Notes under the pieces: generated by a model
Database searches by the model: none
Seen by the model: only the letters and a program-made list of their open reading frames with translations
What the model was told of the DNA's origin: nothing
Translations under genes and position numbers: made by a program
Source: an uncultured Clostridia bacterium
Lineage (GTDB): Bacteria > Bacillota > Clostridia > Christensenellales > Borkfalkiaceae
NCBI GenBank assembly: GCA_944367535.1
Contig: CALVWQ010000021.1
Coordinates: 1 to 32,859 of the forward strand
Direction: 5' to 3'
Length of the DNA: 32,859 bases
In this document: positions 9,015 through 15,537 of the stretch, piece after piece
Layout: each line of letters begins with the position of its first letter
Position numbering within the stretch: the stretch's first letter is position 1

Positions 9015-10402
9015 AAATCTATAACACGCTTACGGGAAACAAACAGGAATTCGTGCCCATGACGGAGGGCAAGGTCAAGATGTACGCCTGCGGAATAACC
9101 GTTTCGGGAGAGGCTCACATAGGGCATGCCTATCAGGCGATAATTTACGATATAATCAGGAAATATTTCGAAAAGAAAGGTTATGACGTCGTTTACGCCA
9201 GAAACTATACCGACGTGGACGACAAGATAATAAACAAATCGCACGAAACCGGGATTCCCGCCGACGAATACGCGCGTAAAATGATCGACGAGATAGACGG
9301 GGAAATGCGCAGATTAAGGGTGGGAGAGCCCACAGTTTGGATTAAGGCGACGGAGTGTATCGGCGATATAATATCGTTTATCGAAAAACTTATAGAAAAA
9401 GGACACGCATACCCGACCGAGAAAGGGGACGTGTACTTCTCGGTAGACAGTTTTCCCGCATACGGCGCGCTTTCGCACAGAAACCTCGAAGACGCGGCGA
9501 ACGGCGTGCGCGTTGAAAACGACGAACTGAAAAGAAATCCGCTCGACTTTGCACTGTGGAAATCGGCAAAAGAGGGCGAGCCGTTCTGGGAATCGCCGTG
9601 GGGCAAAGGCAGACCGGGCTGGCATATAGAGTGCTCCGCGATGAACTATAAGACGTTCGGAGAGAGCATAGACGTGCACGGCGGCGGCAGAGATTTAATC
9701 TTTCCGCACCACGAGAACGAGATTGCGCAGACCGAAGCTCTCACGGGCAAAAAATTCGTGAGGTATTGGATTCATAACGGGCTCATTAAGGTCAACGGTC
9801 AGAAAATGAGTAAATCTTTGGGAAACAGTCTGTTGCTGAAAGACCTTTTGGAAAGATATTCCCCCGAAATCATAAAATTCGCATTGCTTCAAACGAACTA
9901 TCGCGGCGATATAAACATAACCGACGCGCTTTTCCCCGAAGCGGAAAAGCACATGGCGGAATTTTACAGGGTTTTTGCCGCGGCAGAGGAAAAGGGTATT
10001 AAAATCGAAGGAGCCAACGCGGAGATAGATGCCGAATTCGATAAAGCCATGGACGATGATTTTAATACGGCGCTCGCCATAAGCAATCTGTTCGGAATAT
10101 TTAAATCTGTGCGGGCAAAGATTGCGGCGGGCGACGCGGGCGCGGGTGCAGATTTAAATCAGATAAGAAAGACGTATTCGCTTTTGGGGCTTTTCGAGGA
10201 GACGCCCTCGGCATTTTTGTCGAAAATAAAAAAGAAAGAAGATGCCGTTCCCGCGGAAGTAATAAAACTTGCCGAAGAGAGAGCAAAAGCGCGCGCTGAT
10301 AAAGATTGGGCAAGTTCAGACAGGCTTCGCGACGAACTGCTTAAAATGGGCTATACGGTAAAAGATTCGAAAGAGGGCTATACTCTCGAAAAGAAAAACT
10401 GA
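9011..10402 (+). CDS. cysS: Cysteinyl-tRNA synthetase
   Basis: 463 residues, class I synthetase of normal length. The HIGH element appears as HIGHAYQA in YACGITVSGEAHIGHA, and KMSKS as QKMSKSLGNS. Zinc ligands that give cysteine specificity are present: Cys in YACGIT, Cys in HIECSAMN, and His/Glu in FPHHENEIAQ. The C-terminal DALR-type helical anticodon-binding domain is followed by the basic tail ending YTLEKKN. It overlaps cysE by 4 nt, an arrangement seen in many Firmicutes. The ~30-nt gap to alaS suggests that all three are one transcript. No unusual feature apart from that coupling. Confidence 0.97.
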   Translation: MKIYNTLTGNKQEFVPMTEGKVKMYACGITVSGEAHIGHAYQAIIYDIIRKYFEKKGYDVVYARNYTDVDDKIINKSHETGIPADEYARKMIDEIDGEMRRLRVGEPTVWIKATECIGDIISFIEKLIEKGHAYPTEKGDVYFSVDSFPAYGALSHRNLEDAANGVRVENDELKRNPLDFALWKSAKEGEPFWESPWGKGRPGWHIECSAMNYKTFGESIDVHGGGRDLIFPHHENEIAQTEALTGKKFVRYWIHNGLIKVNGQKMSKSLGNSLLLKDLLERYSPEIIKFALLQTNYRGDINITDALFPEAEKHMAEFYRVFAAAEEKGIKIEGANAEIDAEFDKAMDDDFNTALAISNLFGIFKSVRAKIAAGDAGAGADLNQIRKTYSLLGLFEETPSAFLSKIKKKEDAVPAEVIKLAEERAKARADKDWASSDRLRDELLKMGYTVKDSKEGYTLEKKN

Positions 10403-10434
10403 CATAAAAAAATATAACGGAAGTATAAAACACT

Positions 10435-12261
10435 ATGATAACGTCAAAGGAACTGAGAGAAAAATGGATAAAATTCTATGAAGAACGCGGACACGTGAAT
10501 ATCGGCGCGGTGTCGCTCATAGGCGACGGCACCACGGGCGTGATGTTCAACGTCGCGGGTATGCAGCCGCTCATGCCGTATCTGCTCGGCAAAAAGCATC
10601 CTGCTGGTACGAGGCTTTGTAACGTTCAGGGCTGCGTGCGCACGGTGGACATCGACTCTGTCGGCGACGCGACGCACTTTACCTTCTTCGAGATGATGGG
10701 CAACTGGTCTCTCGGCGATTACTTTAAAAAGGAAAAGACAAAATGGTCTTTCGAACTGCTGACGGAAGTTTTCGGGTTCGATAAGGATAAGATATGCTCG
10801 ACCGTGTTCGAAGGGAATGACGCGGCTCCCCGCGACGACGAAACGGCGGAACTTCTCAAAGGGCTCGGAATAAAGGAAGAAAACATATTTTATCTCGATA
10901 AATCTAATAACTGGTGGGAGTTGGAGGGTACGGTAGGCACGCCCTGCGGACCCGATAACGAATGGTTTTATCCGAGACACGACACGCCCTGTTCTGAGCA
11001 TTGCGACGTAAACTGCGGCTGCGGCAGATATGTCGAGATAGGCAACGACGTATATATGCAGTATAAGAAATTAGAGGGCGGAAAATATGAAGAGTTGGAC
11101 CACAAGAACGTCGACACGGGTTTCGGACTGGACAGACTTTTGCTGTTCCTTAACGGGCTTGACGACGGGTATAAGACAGACCTTTTTGCGGGCGCGATAG
11201 CGTATCTCGAAGAGGTTTCGGGAAAGAGTTACGACGGCGACGAAAAGGCGAGAAAAGCGATGCGAATCATTGCCGACCATACTCGCACCGCAGTCATGCT
11301 CATAGGCGATAAAAACGGAATATTGCCGTCCAATACGGGCGCGGGATATATTTTGAGAAGACTTTTGCGCCGCGCGATAAGATATTGTAAAAATCTCGAA
11401 ATCGATTCGGAAAAAATGACGGGCGTAGCAAAAGTGTTTATCGAAAAGGTTTACGATACCGCCTATCCGTTGCTCATCGAAAAAGAAGAATATATACTCT
11501 CCGAGATAGTAAAGGAAATAAAGAAATTCGAGGCGACGCTCGCGGCTGGTATCAAGGAATTTGAAAAATGCGTAACGGGAATAGAGCGTAAAAATGCGTT
11601 TATGTCCGAAAAAGACCTCTCTTACGTTCCCGAAACGGTGATTTCGGGAAAGCAGGCGTTCAGGCTGTACGATACGTTCGGATTCCCGCTCGAACTGACG
11701 GTAGAACTTGCCGCAGAGCGCGGGCTTACCGTGGACGAGCCGGGTTTTGCGGAGGCATTCAAGGTTCATCAGGAGATATCCAAAGCGCAGGCTGCGGCGG
11801 CAAAGGGCGGCCTTGCCGAGAGAAACGAAATAACCGCGCGCTATCATACTGCGACACATATAATGCTTGCGGGGCTAAGAAAGATGTTCGGCGATAAAAC
11901 CGAACAGAAAGGCTCGAATATAACCGAAGAGAGAATGAGATTCGACTTTAACTGCGACCATAAGATGACGGAAGAAGAGCTTAAATCTCTCGAAAGTTTC
12001 GTAAACGGCGTTATAGCGAGTAAAATCGACGTCGTAAAGACGGAAGAGCCTTATAAAAAAGCGGTGGAAAACGGCGCTTACGGCGTGTTCAATCCGACGA
12101 GCGACGACGAAATCGTGTCGGTTTATACGATAGGGGACGTGGACAGACAGATTTGCGGCGGGCCGCACGCAAAGAACACTTCGGAACTCGGAAAATTCAG
12201 GATTTTAAAAGAGGAGAGTTCTTCTTCGGGCATAAGAAGAATAAAGGCGGTGCTCGAATAA
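10435..12261 (+). CDS. alaS: Alanyl-tRNA synthetase, short form without C-Ala domain
   Basis: 608 residues against roughly 870 for standard bacterial AlaRS. The class II catalytic core is intact at the N-terminus (FFEMMGNWSLGDYF for motif 2 region, GFGLDRLLLFL for motif 3). The tRNA-recognition helical region follows, then the editing domain with all four zinc/editing ligands: His471 and His475 in YHTATHIML, Cys574 and His578 in CGGPHAKNT. The protein ends about 30 residues after that at IRRIKAVLE, so the DHHA1/C-Ala domain that normally follows is absent. The stop is a plain TAA and no C-Ala-like remnant is seen in the following 300 bp. A weak GGAAG site lies 11 bases before ATG. It may be the only AlaRS or a second copy (often labelled AlaRS-related protein); the window cannot tell. 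Confidence 0.9.
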   Translation: MITSKELREKWIKFYEERGHVNIGAVSLIGDGTTGVMFNVAGMQPLMPYLLGKKHPAGTRLCNVQGCVRTVDIDSVGDATHFTFFEMMGNWSLGDYFKKEKTKWSFELLTEVFGFDKDKICSTVFEGNDAAPRDDETAELLKGLGIKEENIFYLDKSNNWWELEGTVGTPCGPDNEWFYPRHDTPCSEHCDVNCGCGRYVEIGNDVYMQYKKLEGGKYEELDHKNVDTGFGLDRLLLFLNGLDDGYKTDLFAGAIAYLEEVSGKSYDGDEKARKAMRIIADHTRTAVMLIGDKNGILPSNTGAGYILRRLLRRAIRYCKNLEIDSEKMTGVAKVFIEKVYDTAYPLLIEKEEYILSEIVKEIKKFEATLAAGIKEFEKCVTGIERKNAFMSEKDLSYVPETVISGKQAFRLYDTFGFPLELTVELAAERGLTVDEPGFAEAFKVHQEISKAQAAAAKGGLAERNEITARYHTATHIMLAGLRKMFGDKTEQKGSNITEERMRFDFNCDHKMTEEELKSLESFVNGVIASKIDVVKTEEPYKKAVENGAYGVFNPTSDDEIVSVYTIGDVDRQICGGPHAKNTSELGKFRILKEESSSSGIRRIKAVLE

Positions 12262-12379
12262 TTAAACCTACGCGTTTAAGGTGTTATATACATTCATTCG
12301 GGAAAAGCGTAAAAAAGGATATGTTTTGCTTATTCCTTTATCGGTGAATTCACGCAGTTAAAACGATAAATATAAAACT

Positions 12380-12413
12380 CGCCCGCGGGGTAGGGTAACC
12401 CTACCCGCGGGCG
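12380..12413 (+). terminator. GC-rich hairpin after alaS
   Basis: Arms CGCCCGCGGG-TAGGG and CCCTA-CCCGCGGGCG pair with one bulged G on the left arm. Downstream is AATTTGTTTT, a moderate T-rich stretch, so this is the probable end of the alaS transcript. Confidence 0.6.
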
Positions 12414-12512
12414 GCGAATTTGTTTTCCGCGGGCGACCAATGGGTAAAAGAGGATAAACCGCGTCAAAACGAGTTCGGCTCGGATAATTTTGATATATTC
12501 AGTCTAAAATTA

Positions 12513-12541
12513 TTGACAAACGCAGAGGAATATTATAAAAT
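12513..12541 (+). promoter_or_regulatory. Promoter of tRNA-Arg(ACG)
   Basis: TTGACA at 12513-12518 and TAAAAT at 12536-12541 are 17 bases apart, ending 29 bases before the mature tRNA. TATAAA at 12534 is an alternative -10. Confidence 0.75.
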
Positions 12542-12570
12542 AGAAAGGCTTGTAAGAAAAAAATATATAT

Positions 12571-12647
12571 GCGCCATTAGCTCAATTGGATAGAGCGTTC
12601 GGCTACGGACCGGAAGGTTGGGGATTCGAGCTCTCCATGGCGCGCCA
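12571..12647 (+). tRNA. tRNA-Arg (anticodon ACG)
   Basis: Full cloverleaf by eye: acceptor GCGCCAT/ATGGCGC, D-stem GCTC/GAGC with loop AATTGGATA, anticodon stem TTCGG/CCGGA with loop CTACGGA (anticodon ACG, reading CGU, CGC and CGA after A-to-I editing), T-stem GGGGA/TCTCC with loop TTCGAGC, discriminator G and encoded CCA. It has its own promoter and terminator. Confidence 0.97.
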
Positions 12648-12690
12648 AAAGCGGTTAATATCAATGGAGTTTGACCGCTTTTTTGTTTTT
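12647..12690 (+). terminator. Intrinsic terminator of tRNA-Arg(ACG)
   Basis: AAAAGCGGT (12647-12655) pairs with ACCGCTTTT (12674-12682), followed by a T-rich tract TTTTTTGTTTTT. It directly follows the CCA end of the tRNA. Confidence 0.85.
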
Positions 12691-12779
12691 TCTGTTTTAG
12701 GGGCTTTGTTCGTTTATTTGACAATTGTTTTAATAAAATTTCGAAAAATTTACTTATTTTATGTATTTCTATAAATAGT

Positions 12780-12810
12780 AAACCGACCTCGGTTTTCGAG
12801 GCTGGTTTTT
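12780..12810 (-). terminator. Hairpin at the 3' end of the XRE gene
   Basis: AAACCGACCTCG (12780-12791) pairs with CGAGGCTGGTTT (12797-12808) with one G-T pair and one mismatch. It lies immediately beyond the stop codon of the minus-strand XRE gene and also faces the tRNA gene; T5 follows on the plus strand. Confidence 0.6.
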
Positions 12811-13054
12811 AATCGCTTATATCATCGAATAATGGATCGTCAAAAAATTCTTTCAAATTTATTCCGAGAGTATCTGCGATTTGATAAAGTGTGTCGACTT
12901 TTACCGTCTTTACTTTTGTCAAATCGGGATGGATAACCTTCCAAACGGTTGAACGCGGCATACCTGCTTGCTTGGCTAATTCGTATTCGGTTAAATTATT
13001 CTTTGATTTTATTAACCCGTCTAACCTCATTCCTATGGCTTCAATCAATTTCAT
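12809..13054 (-). CDS. Small XRE-family helix-turn-helix repressor
   Basis: 81 residues, essentially only an HTH_3/Cro-C1 domain: five helices with the turn LAKQAGMPRSTVWKVIHPDL (about residues 26-45) and TLYQIADTLGINLKEFF after it. ATG at 13054 has GGAGGAA right before it. It is divergent from the SLOG gene (start 13198). The 143-bp region between them contains three 16-bp near-palindromes GTTTCC-N4-GKAAAC (13066, 13120, 13151), placed where a dimeric Cro/C1-type protein would control both promoters. I infer it represses itself and the SLOG gene. The gene is AT-rich, sits next to a tRNA and resembles regulators of mobile elements. Confidence 0.85.
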   Translation of the reverse strand: MKLIEAIGMRLDGLIKSKNNLTEYELAKQAGMPRSTVWKVIHPDLTKVKTVKVDTLYQIADTLGINLKEFFDDPLFDDISD

Positions 13055-13065
13055 AATGTTCCTCC

Positions 13066-13081
13066 GTTTCCAACGGTAAAC
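13066..13081. promoter_or_regulatory. Predicted XRE operator, copy 1
   Basis: GTTTCCAACGGTAAAC, an imperfect palindrome matching GTTTCC-N4-GKAAAC. It lies between the presumed -10 of the XRE gene (TATACT, complement of 13093-13098) and its ribosome binding site, a position suited to autorepression. Confidence 0.65.
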
Positions 13082-13119
13082 GTTTTGATAAAAGTATAAT
13101 GCAAAGACATAAATAATTA

Positions 13120-13135
13120 GTTTCCATATGGAAAC
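13120..13135. promoter_or_regulatory. Predicted XRE operator, copy 2
   Basis: GTTTCCATATGGAAAC, a perfect 16-bp palindrome. It lies just upstream of, and touches, the -35 box of the SLOG promoter (TTGACT at 13138) and upstream of the XRE promoter region. Confidence 0.7.
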
Positions 13136-13137
13136 GC

Positions 13138-13167
13138 TTGACTTTGCCTAGTTTCCTGTTGTAAACT
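13138..13167 (+). promoter_or_regulatory. Promoter of the SLOG gene
   Basis: TTGACT (13138-13143) and TAAACT (13162-13167) are 18 bases apart. The -10 lies inside operator copy 3, so repressor bound there would block RNA polymerase. Confidence 0.55.
13151..13166. promoter_or_regulatory. Predicted XRE operator, copy 3
   Basis: GTTTCCTGTTGTAAAC matches the same 16-bp consensus and overlaps the -10 region of the SLOG promoter. Confidence 0.65.
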
Positions 13168-13197
13168 AATTTTAGTTTGCTTTTTTCGGAGATAATT

Positions 13198-13710
13198 ATG
13201 ATTACTTGTATGTTTACGGGACATCGCCAGCAAAATCTTCCGTTTAAAAATAACGAAGACGATTATAGGTGCCAAGAATTGAAAAGACAATTAGCAATTT
13301 TAATCCGCGAGAAGATAGAAAACGGCGTTACCTGCTTTTTATCGGGTATGGCAACAGGTGTAGACTGTTATGCTGCCGAAATAGTTTTATCCTTAAAAAA
13401 AGAGTTTCCGCATATATCTTTGTATGGTATTGTCCCGTGTGCCAATCAATCTTGTAAATGGGACGAAAAACAAATATCCCGATATAATTCCATCTTAAAA
13501 CAATGTGATAAAGTTGTAACTCTGCAAGAGACCTATACATCAGATTGTATGCAAAGGCGAAACCGCTATATGGTAGAACATTCGGACTGTGTTATCGCAG
13601 TATGGAACGGAATGAGTAGCGGAACAAGCAGTACCGTCAAATATGCGCTTAAAAATAAATTACCCGTTACGGTTCTGCATCCAAATACATATTCTGTTAA
13701 AAATCTGTAA
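13198..13710 (+). CDS. SLOG-family (YpsA/DUF1273-like) protein
   Basis: 170 residues with the pattern of the SLOG/YpsA Rossmann-like fold: CMFTGHR at the N-terminus (residues 4-10), FLSGMATGVDCYAAE around 47-61, and CMQRRNRYMVEHSDCVIAVW near 114-133 followed by NGMSSGTSSTVKYA. These loops form the nucleotide-binding pocket in the family; the ligand is probably an ADP-ribose or nucleotide derivative, but this is family knowledge, not proven here. ATG at 13198 has GGAG six bases before it; the longer frame from 13177 has no site. It is divergent from a small XRE regulator whose predicted operators overlap its promoter. Such proteins are frequent on integrative elements and in nucleotide-centred conflict systems. 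No partner effector is visible beside it. Confidence 0.88.
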   Translation: MITCMFTGHRQQNLPFKNNEDDYRCQELKRQLAILIREKIENGVTCFLSGMATGVDCYAAEIVLSLKKEFPHISLYGIVPCANQSCKWDEKQISRYNSILKQCDKVVTLQETYTSDCMQRRNRYMVEHSDCVIAVWNGMSSGTSSTVKYALKNKLPVTVLHPNTYSVKNL

Positions 13711-13817
13711 ATTGTTTTTCTTCCACGTACAACAGCTTTTTAGACGAAGCAACGGTGTGCTTGAAGCTGACAATAACGTAGAAAATAATCTTAAAATCGG
13801 CTGACCGCCGAGAAAAA

Positions 13818-13857
13818 ACAAGCCGCCGAAACGCTTAAAAGCGTTTCGGCGGCTTGT
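13818..13857 (-). terminator. Long perfect hairpin, strong minus-strand terminator
   Basis: A 19-bp perfect stem (13818-13836 with 13839-13857) has only two bases (AA) between the arms. On the minus strand it is followed directly by TTTTTT, a textbook terminator; on the plus strand by TGACGGTTTTT, a weaker one for the SLOG gene. The minus-strand gene it served is now only the fragment at 13889-14044. Confidence 0.75.
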
Positions 13858-13888
13858 TGACGGTTTTTGACGTATAATTAATTTTATA

Positions 13889-14044
13889 TTACGCATCGCC
13901 TTGTGAACCGCCAAACTTTTTCTGCGCCCGCCGTGCCCGTTCAAATGCTTTCCCGACTTTCTGGTACCTATAAGATTGCGCCTTGTCCGTAATCTCCGTG
14001 GCGAAATGTTGTAGGGCAGTCCGTGCGCCGCTAAAATCCCTAAC
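13889..14044 (-). pseudogene. C-terminal remnant of an unidentified accessory protein
   Basis: A minus-strand frame of 51 codons ends at TAA (13889-13891) just before the strong minus-strand terminator, and is closed upstream by TAG at 14045-14047 with no start codon or ribosome site. The peptide looks like real protein sequence: GARTALQHFATEITDKAQS, then YRYQKVGKAFERARRAQKKF and a short GGSQGDA tail, rich in basic helix. I do not recognise the family; the style (basic C-terminal helix, next to SLOG and XRE genes) resembles mobilisation or conjugation proteins, which is inference only. Confidence 0.5.
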
Positions 14045-14088
14045 CTATCACGATTATGTCCGACATTACGAGTTCCCGTCCCTTCGGG

Positions 14089-14125
14089 TTTCCGTCCCCG
14101 CGCGCAAAGTGCGCGGGGACGGAAA
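14089..14125. repeat. 15-bp hairpin
   Basis: TTTCCGTCCCCGCGC (14089-14103) and GCGCGGGGACGGAAA (14111-14125) pair perfectly around a 7-nt loop. On the plus strand it is preceded by T and followed by A-rich sequence, so it is not an obvious plus-strand terminator. Confidence 0.7.
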
Positions 14126-14162
14126 AATTTAATTAATTATACGGAAAAATTTAATTAATTAT
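14119..14162. repeat. 22-bp exact tandem duplication
   Basis: The 22 bases at 14119-14140 (ACGGAAAAATTT followed by AATTAATTAT) are repeated exactly at 14141-14162. Probably a slippage duplication at the edge of the hairpin at 14089-14125. Confidence 0.9.
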
Positions 14163-14213
14163 GCTGATTTTTACGTATTAAGGGGGATAAGGACGGAGAA
14201 ATTAAGATATATC

Positions 14214-14243
14214 TTGACAAACAATTTAAAATATTGATATAAT
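14214..14243 (+). promoter_or_regulatory. Promoter of lipoprotein gene
   Basis: Perfect TTGACA (14214-14219) and perfect TATAAT (14238-14243), 18 bases apart. Transcription would start near 14250, which rules out the ATG at 14248 as the start of the next gene. Confidence 0.85.
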
Positions 14244-14283
14244 AATCATGAAAAAGAAAAATAATAAAAAAGAGGTGGGGAAA

Positions 14284-15006
14284 ATGAAAAAAGTAGTTTT
14301 ATCGATTTTTCTTTTAGTGTCTGTTTTAGTGCAGGCGGTCTTTTTAGGCGCTTGCGGCGGTTACGACCCGAAGCCCATGTACAATAAAACGTTTGAATAC
14401 ACGGGCGCGGCGATGTCTATTCCGTGGGACGAAATACACAATCGGTGTTATACCGACGAAAAAGACCTGAAAATGGATAAGCGCGAAGTTCTCGAAAAAT
14501 ATTTCGGGCAGATTGACTGGGCGGCAACGAAAGAAAGATTTGAGTCGTACGGACTGCCGCCGATTGAAATTACTGACGACGCGACAAAGAGCGTAGACGC
14601 ATTTATTTCATTTATGAATACTGCGGTGGAAAAAATATATTCAAACGTTAAAGGCCTGAAATTCAGTATCGGAGGCGAGGCGGACGAGGTGGACGTTACT
14701 ATAACATATCCGGACGGACAGTCTCAGACGGTAAATACGGTAAACGGCGGTACGCAGGACCCTAAGGAATTCAGAGGCATTACTTTCACGAAAGAAGGCG
14801 CAAACGGAACCGAAATTTCGCTGTCGCTTACGCGGACGGGGGATAAAGGGGTCGCGTTTATAGTAACACTTTATGACGAATTCACGCAGGAGCATATTGG
14901 CGGCACTGTATCGACGTTCCTGAGCTATACGCTTATGGGATCGAACGATACGGCGCTTATGGATATAGATGTTTATCCGGCATATACGGAAAAGACGAAC
15001 GCGTAA
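14284..15006 (+). CDS. Putative lipoprotein of unknown function
   Basis: 240 residues. The N-terminus is a clear lipoprotein signal: MKKVVLSIFLLVSVLVQAVF followed by LGAC, the lipobox, so Cys24 would be lipidated and the protein anchored on the outer face of the membrane. ATG at 14284 follows GAGGTGGGG and lies downstream of a consensus promoter; an ATG at 14248 is too close to the -10 box. The mature part is mixed alpha/beta with repeated Thr/Ser-rich beta segments (DVTITYPDGQSQTVNT, ISLSLTRTGDKGVAFIVTLY). I recognise no family or catalytic motif. It stands alone, with a long perfect hairpin 130 bp downstream. Its neighbours (sigma factor, RHS fragment) may indicate a cell-surface role, but that is weak. 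Confidence 0.8.
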   Translation: MKKVVLSIFLLVSVLVQAVFLGACGGYDPKPMYNKTFEYTGAAMSIPWDEIHNRCYTDEKDLKMDKREVLEKYFGQIDWAATKERFESYGLPPIEITDDATKSVDAFISFMNTAVEKIYSNVKGLKFSIGGEADEVDVTITYPDGQSQTVNTVNGGTQDPKEFRGITFTKEGANGTEISLSLTRTGDKGVAFIVTLYDEFTQEHIGGTVSTFLSYTLMGSNDTALMDIDVYPAYTEKTNA

Positions 15007-15136
15007 AAGCGTCTTCGGATATATAAAGTGAGTTTATATAAAACAATAATAATATAATAATAAATAAATTCACTAAATCCCGCAAAGACAGAAAAAAATA
15101 AACAACAAAAATATGCGATAAAGAAAGATACCCATA

Positions 15137-15170
15137 CCGTTGCGGAAAACTTTTAAGTTTTCCGCAACGG
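15137..15170. terminator. Long hairpin after lipoprotein gene
   Basis: CCGTTGCGGAAAACTT (15137-15152) and its exact complement (15155-15170) are separated by TT. No T-tract follows directly (AATAGTCGGCG then TATTTTATT), so it may be an RNA-stabilising or inefficient terminator structure. Confidence 0.5.
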
Positions 15171-15312
15171 AATAGTCGGCGTATTTTATTAAAACCTGCA
15201 TAAAGACTGAATAAAAACAAAAATTTTCTTAAAAAATAACAATAAAAGTGAATATTTTCATAAAAATTGTGAAATTTTCGATTAAAATTAAAATCACATT
15301 AGAGAAATCATA

Positions 15313-15341
15313 TTGACAATATTTGGTAATAGTGTTATGCT
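15313..15341 (+). promoter_or_regulatory. Promoter upstream of sigma-factor gene
   Basis: TTGACA (15313-15318) and TATGCT (15336-15341) are 17 bases apart; TG precedes the -10 region. The nearest downstream gene is the sigma factor at 15538. Confidence 0.6.
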
Positions 15342-15430
15342 TCAAATAATCTAAAAAATTTTTATTTTCAGTATTGAGCCTAATACGGCTTAAAATCCCC
15401 GAAACATAAAAACTTTTTAATTTTTTTGCA

Positions 15431-15450
15431 CCCTTTCCCGAACACGGGGA
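15431..15450 (+). promoter_or_regulatory. Leader hairpin of sigma-factor mRNA
   Basis: CCCTTTCCCG and CGGGGAAGGG (with one G-T pair) flank a 4-nt loop, approximately 15431-15454, followed by GCTTGCGTTGTTTT. It could be an attenuator or simply a structured leader. Confidence 0.35.
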
Positions 15451-15537
15451 AGGGCTTGCGTTGTTTTGAAAAGTGCCTGAAATATGCGGCATTTTTTTCC
15501 CGAACAAAAATTTCCATATCAGAATCAGAGAGAGAAA

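Larger units (their letters stand above)
12262..12570. other. Intergenic gap between alaS and tRNA-Arg
   Basis: No gene is seen. It holds a strong GC-rich hairpin (12380-12413) that probably ends the cysE-cysS-alaS transcript, and the promoter of the tRNA gene at 12513-12541. The rest is AT-rich without recognisable structure. Confidence 0.7.
13711..14213. other. Gap with decayed accessory-gene tails and hairpins
   Basis: No intact gene. It contains a short plus-strand open tail at 13712-13804 (31 codons ending in TGA, reading ...VLEADNNVENNLKIG), a minus-strand 51-residue tail at 13889-14044, a 19-bp hairpin at 13818-13857, a 15-bp hairpin at 14089-14125 and a 22-bp tandem duplication at 14119-14162. 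This is what an eroded mobile element beside the XRE-SLOG pair would leave. Confidence 0.55.
15007..15537. other. AT-rich gap before the sigma-factor gene
   Basis: No gene is seen. The 530 bp hold a 16-bp hairpin at 15137-15170, a promoter at 15313-15341 that gives the sigma gene a ~190-nt leader, and a G-C hairpin in that leader at 15431-15450. The frames on the minus strand here are AT-rich noise. Confidence 0.6.

Noticed and set aside
12586-12774. Short plus-strand frame starting in tRNA-Arg(ACG)
   Set aside because: It begins inside the tRNA and runs through its terminator.
13660-13944. Minus-strand frame of 94 codons
   Set aside because: It crosses the 19-bp terminator hairpin and the convincing 51-residue tail in another frame; composition is not protein-like.
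14248-14283. ATG 14248 as start of the lipoprotein
   Set aside because: It lies only 5 bases after a consensus -10 box, so it would be at or before the transcript start; the signal peptide begins at 14284.
12571-14283. tRNA-Arg(ACG) as attachment site of an integrative element
   Set aside because: No duplicated tRNA 3' end and no integrase gene were found; only remnants lie beside it.
14957-15507. Two minus-strand frames in the gap before the sigma gene
   Set aside because: AT-rich, hairpin-spanning, no ribosome sites, no recognisable domain.
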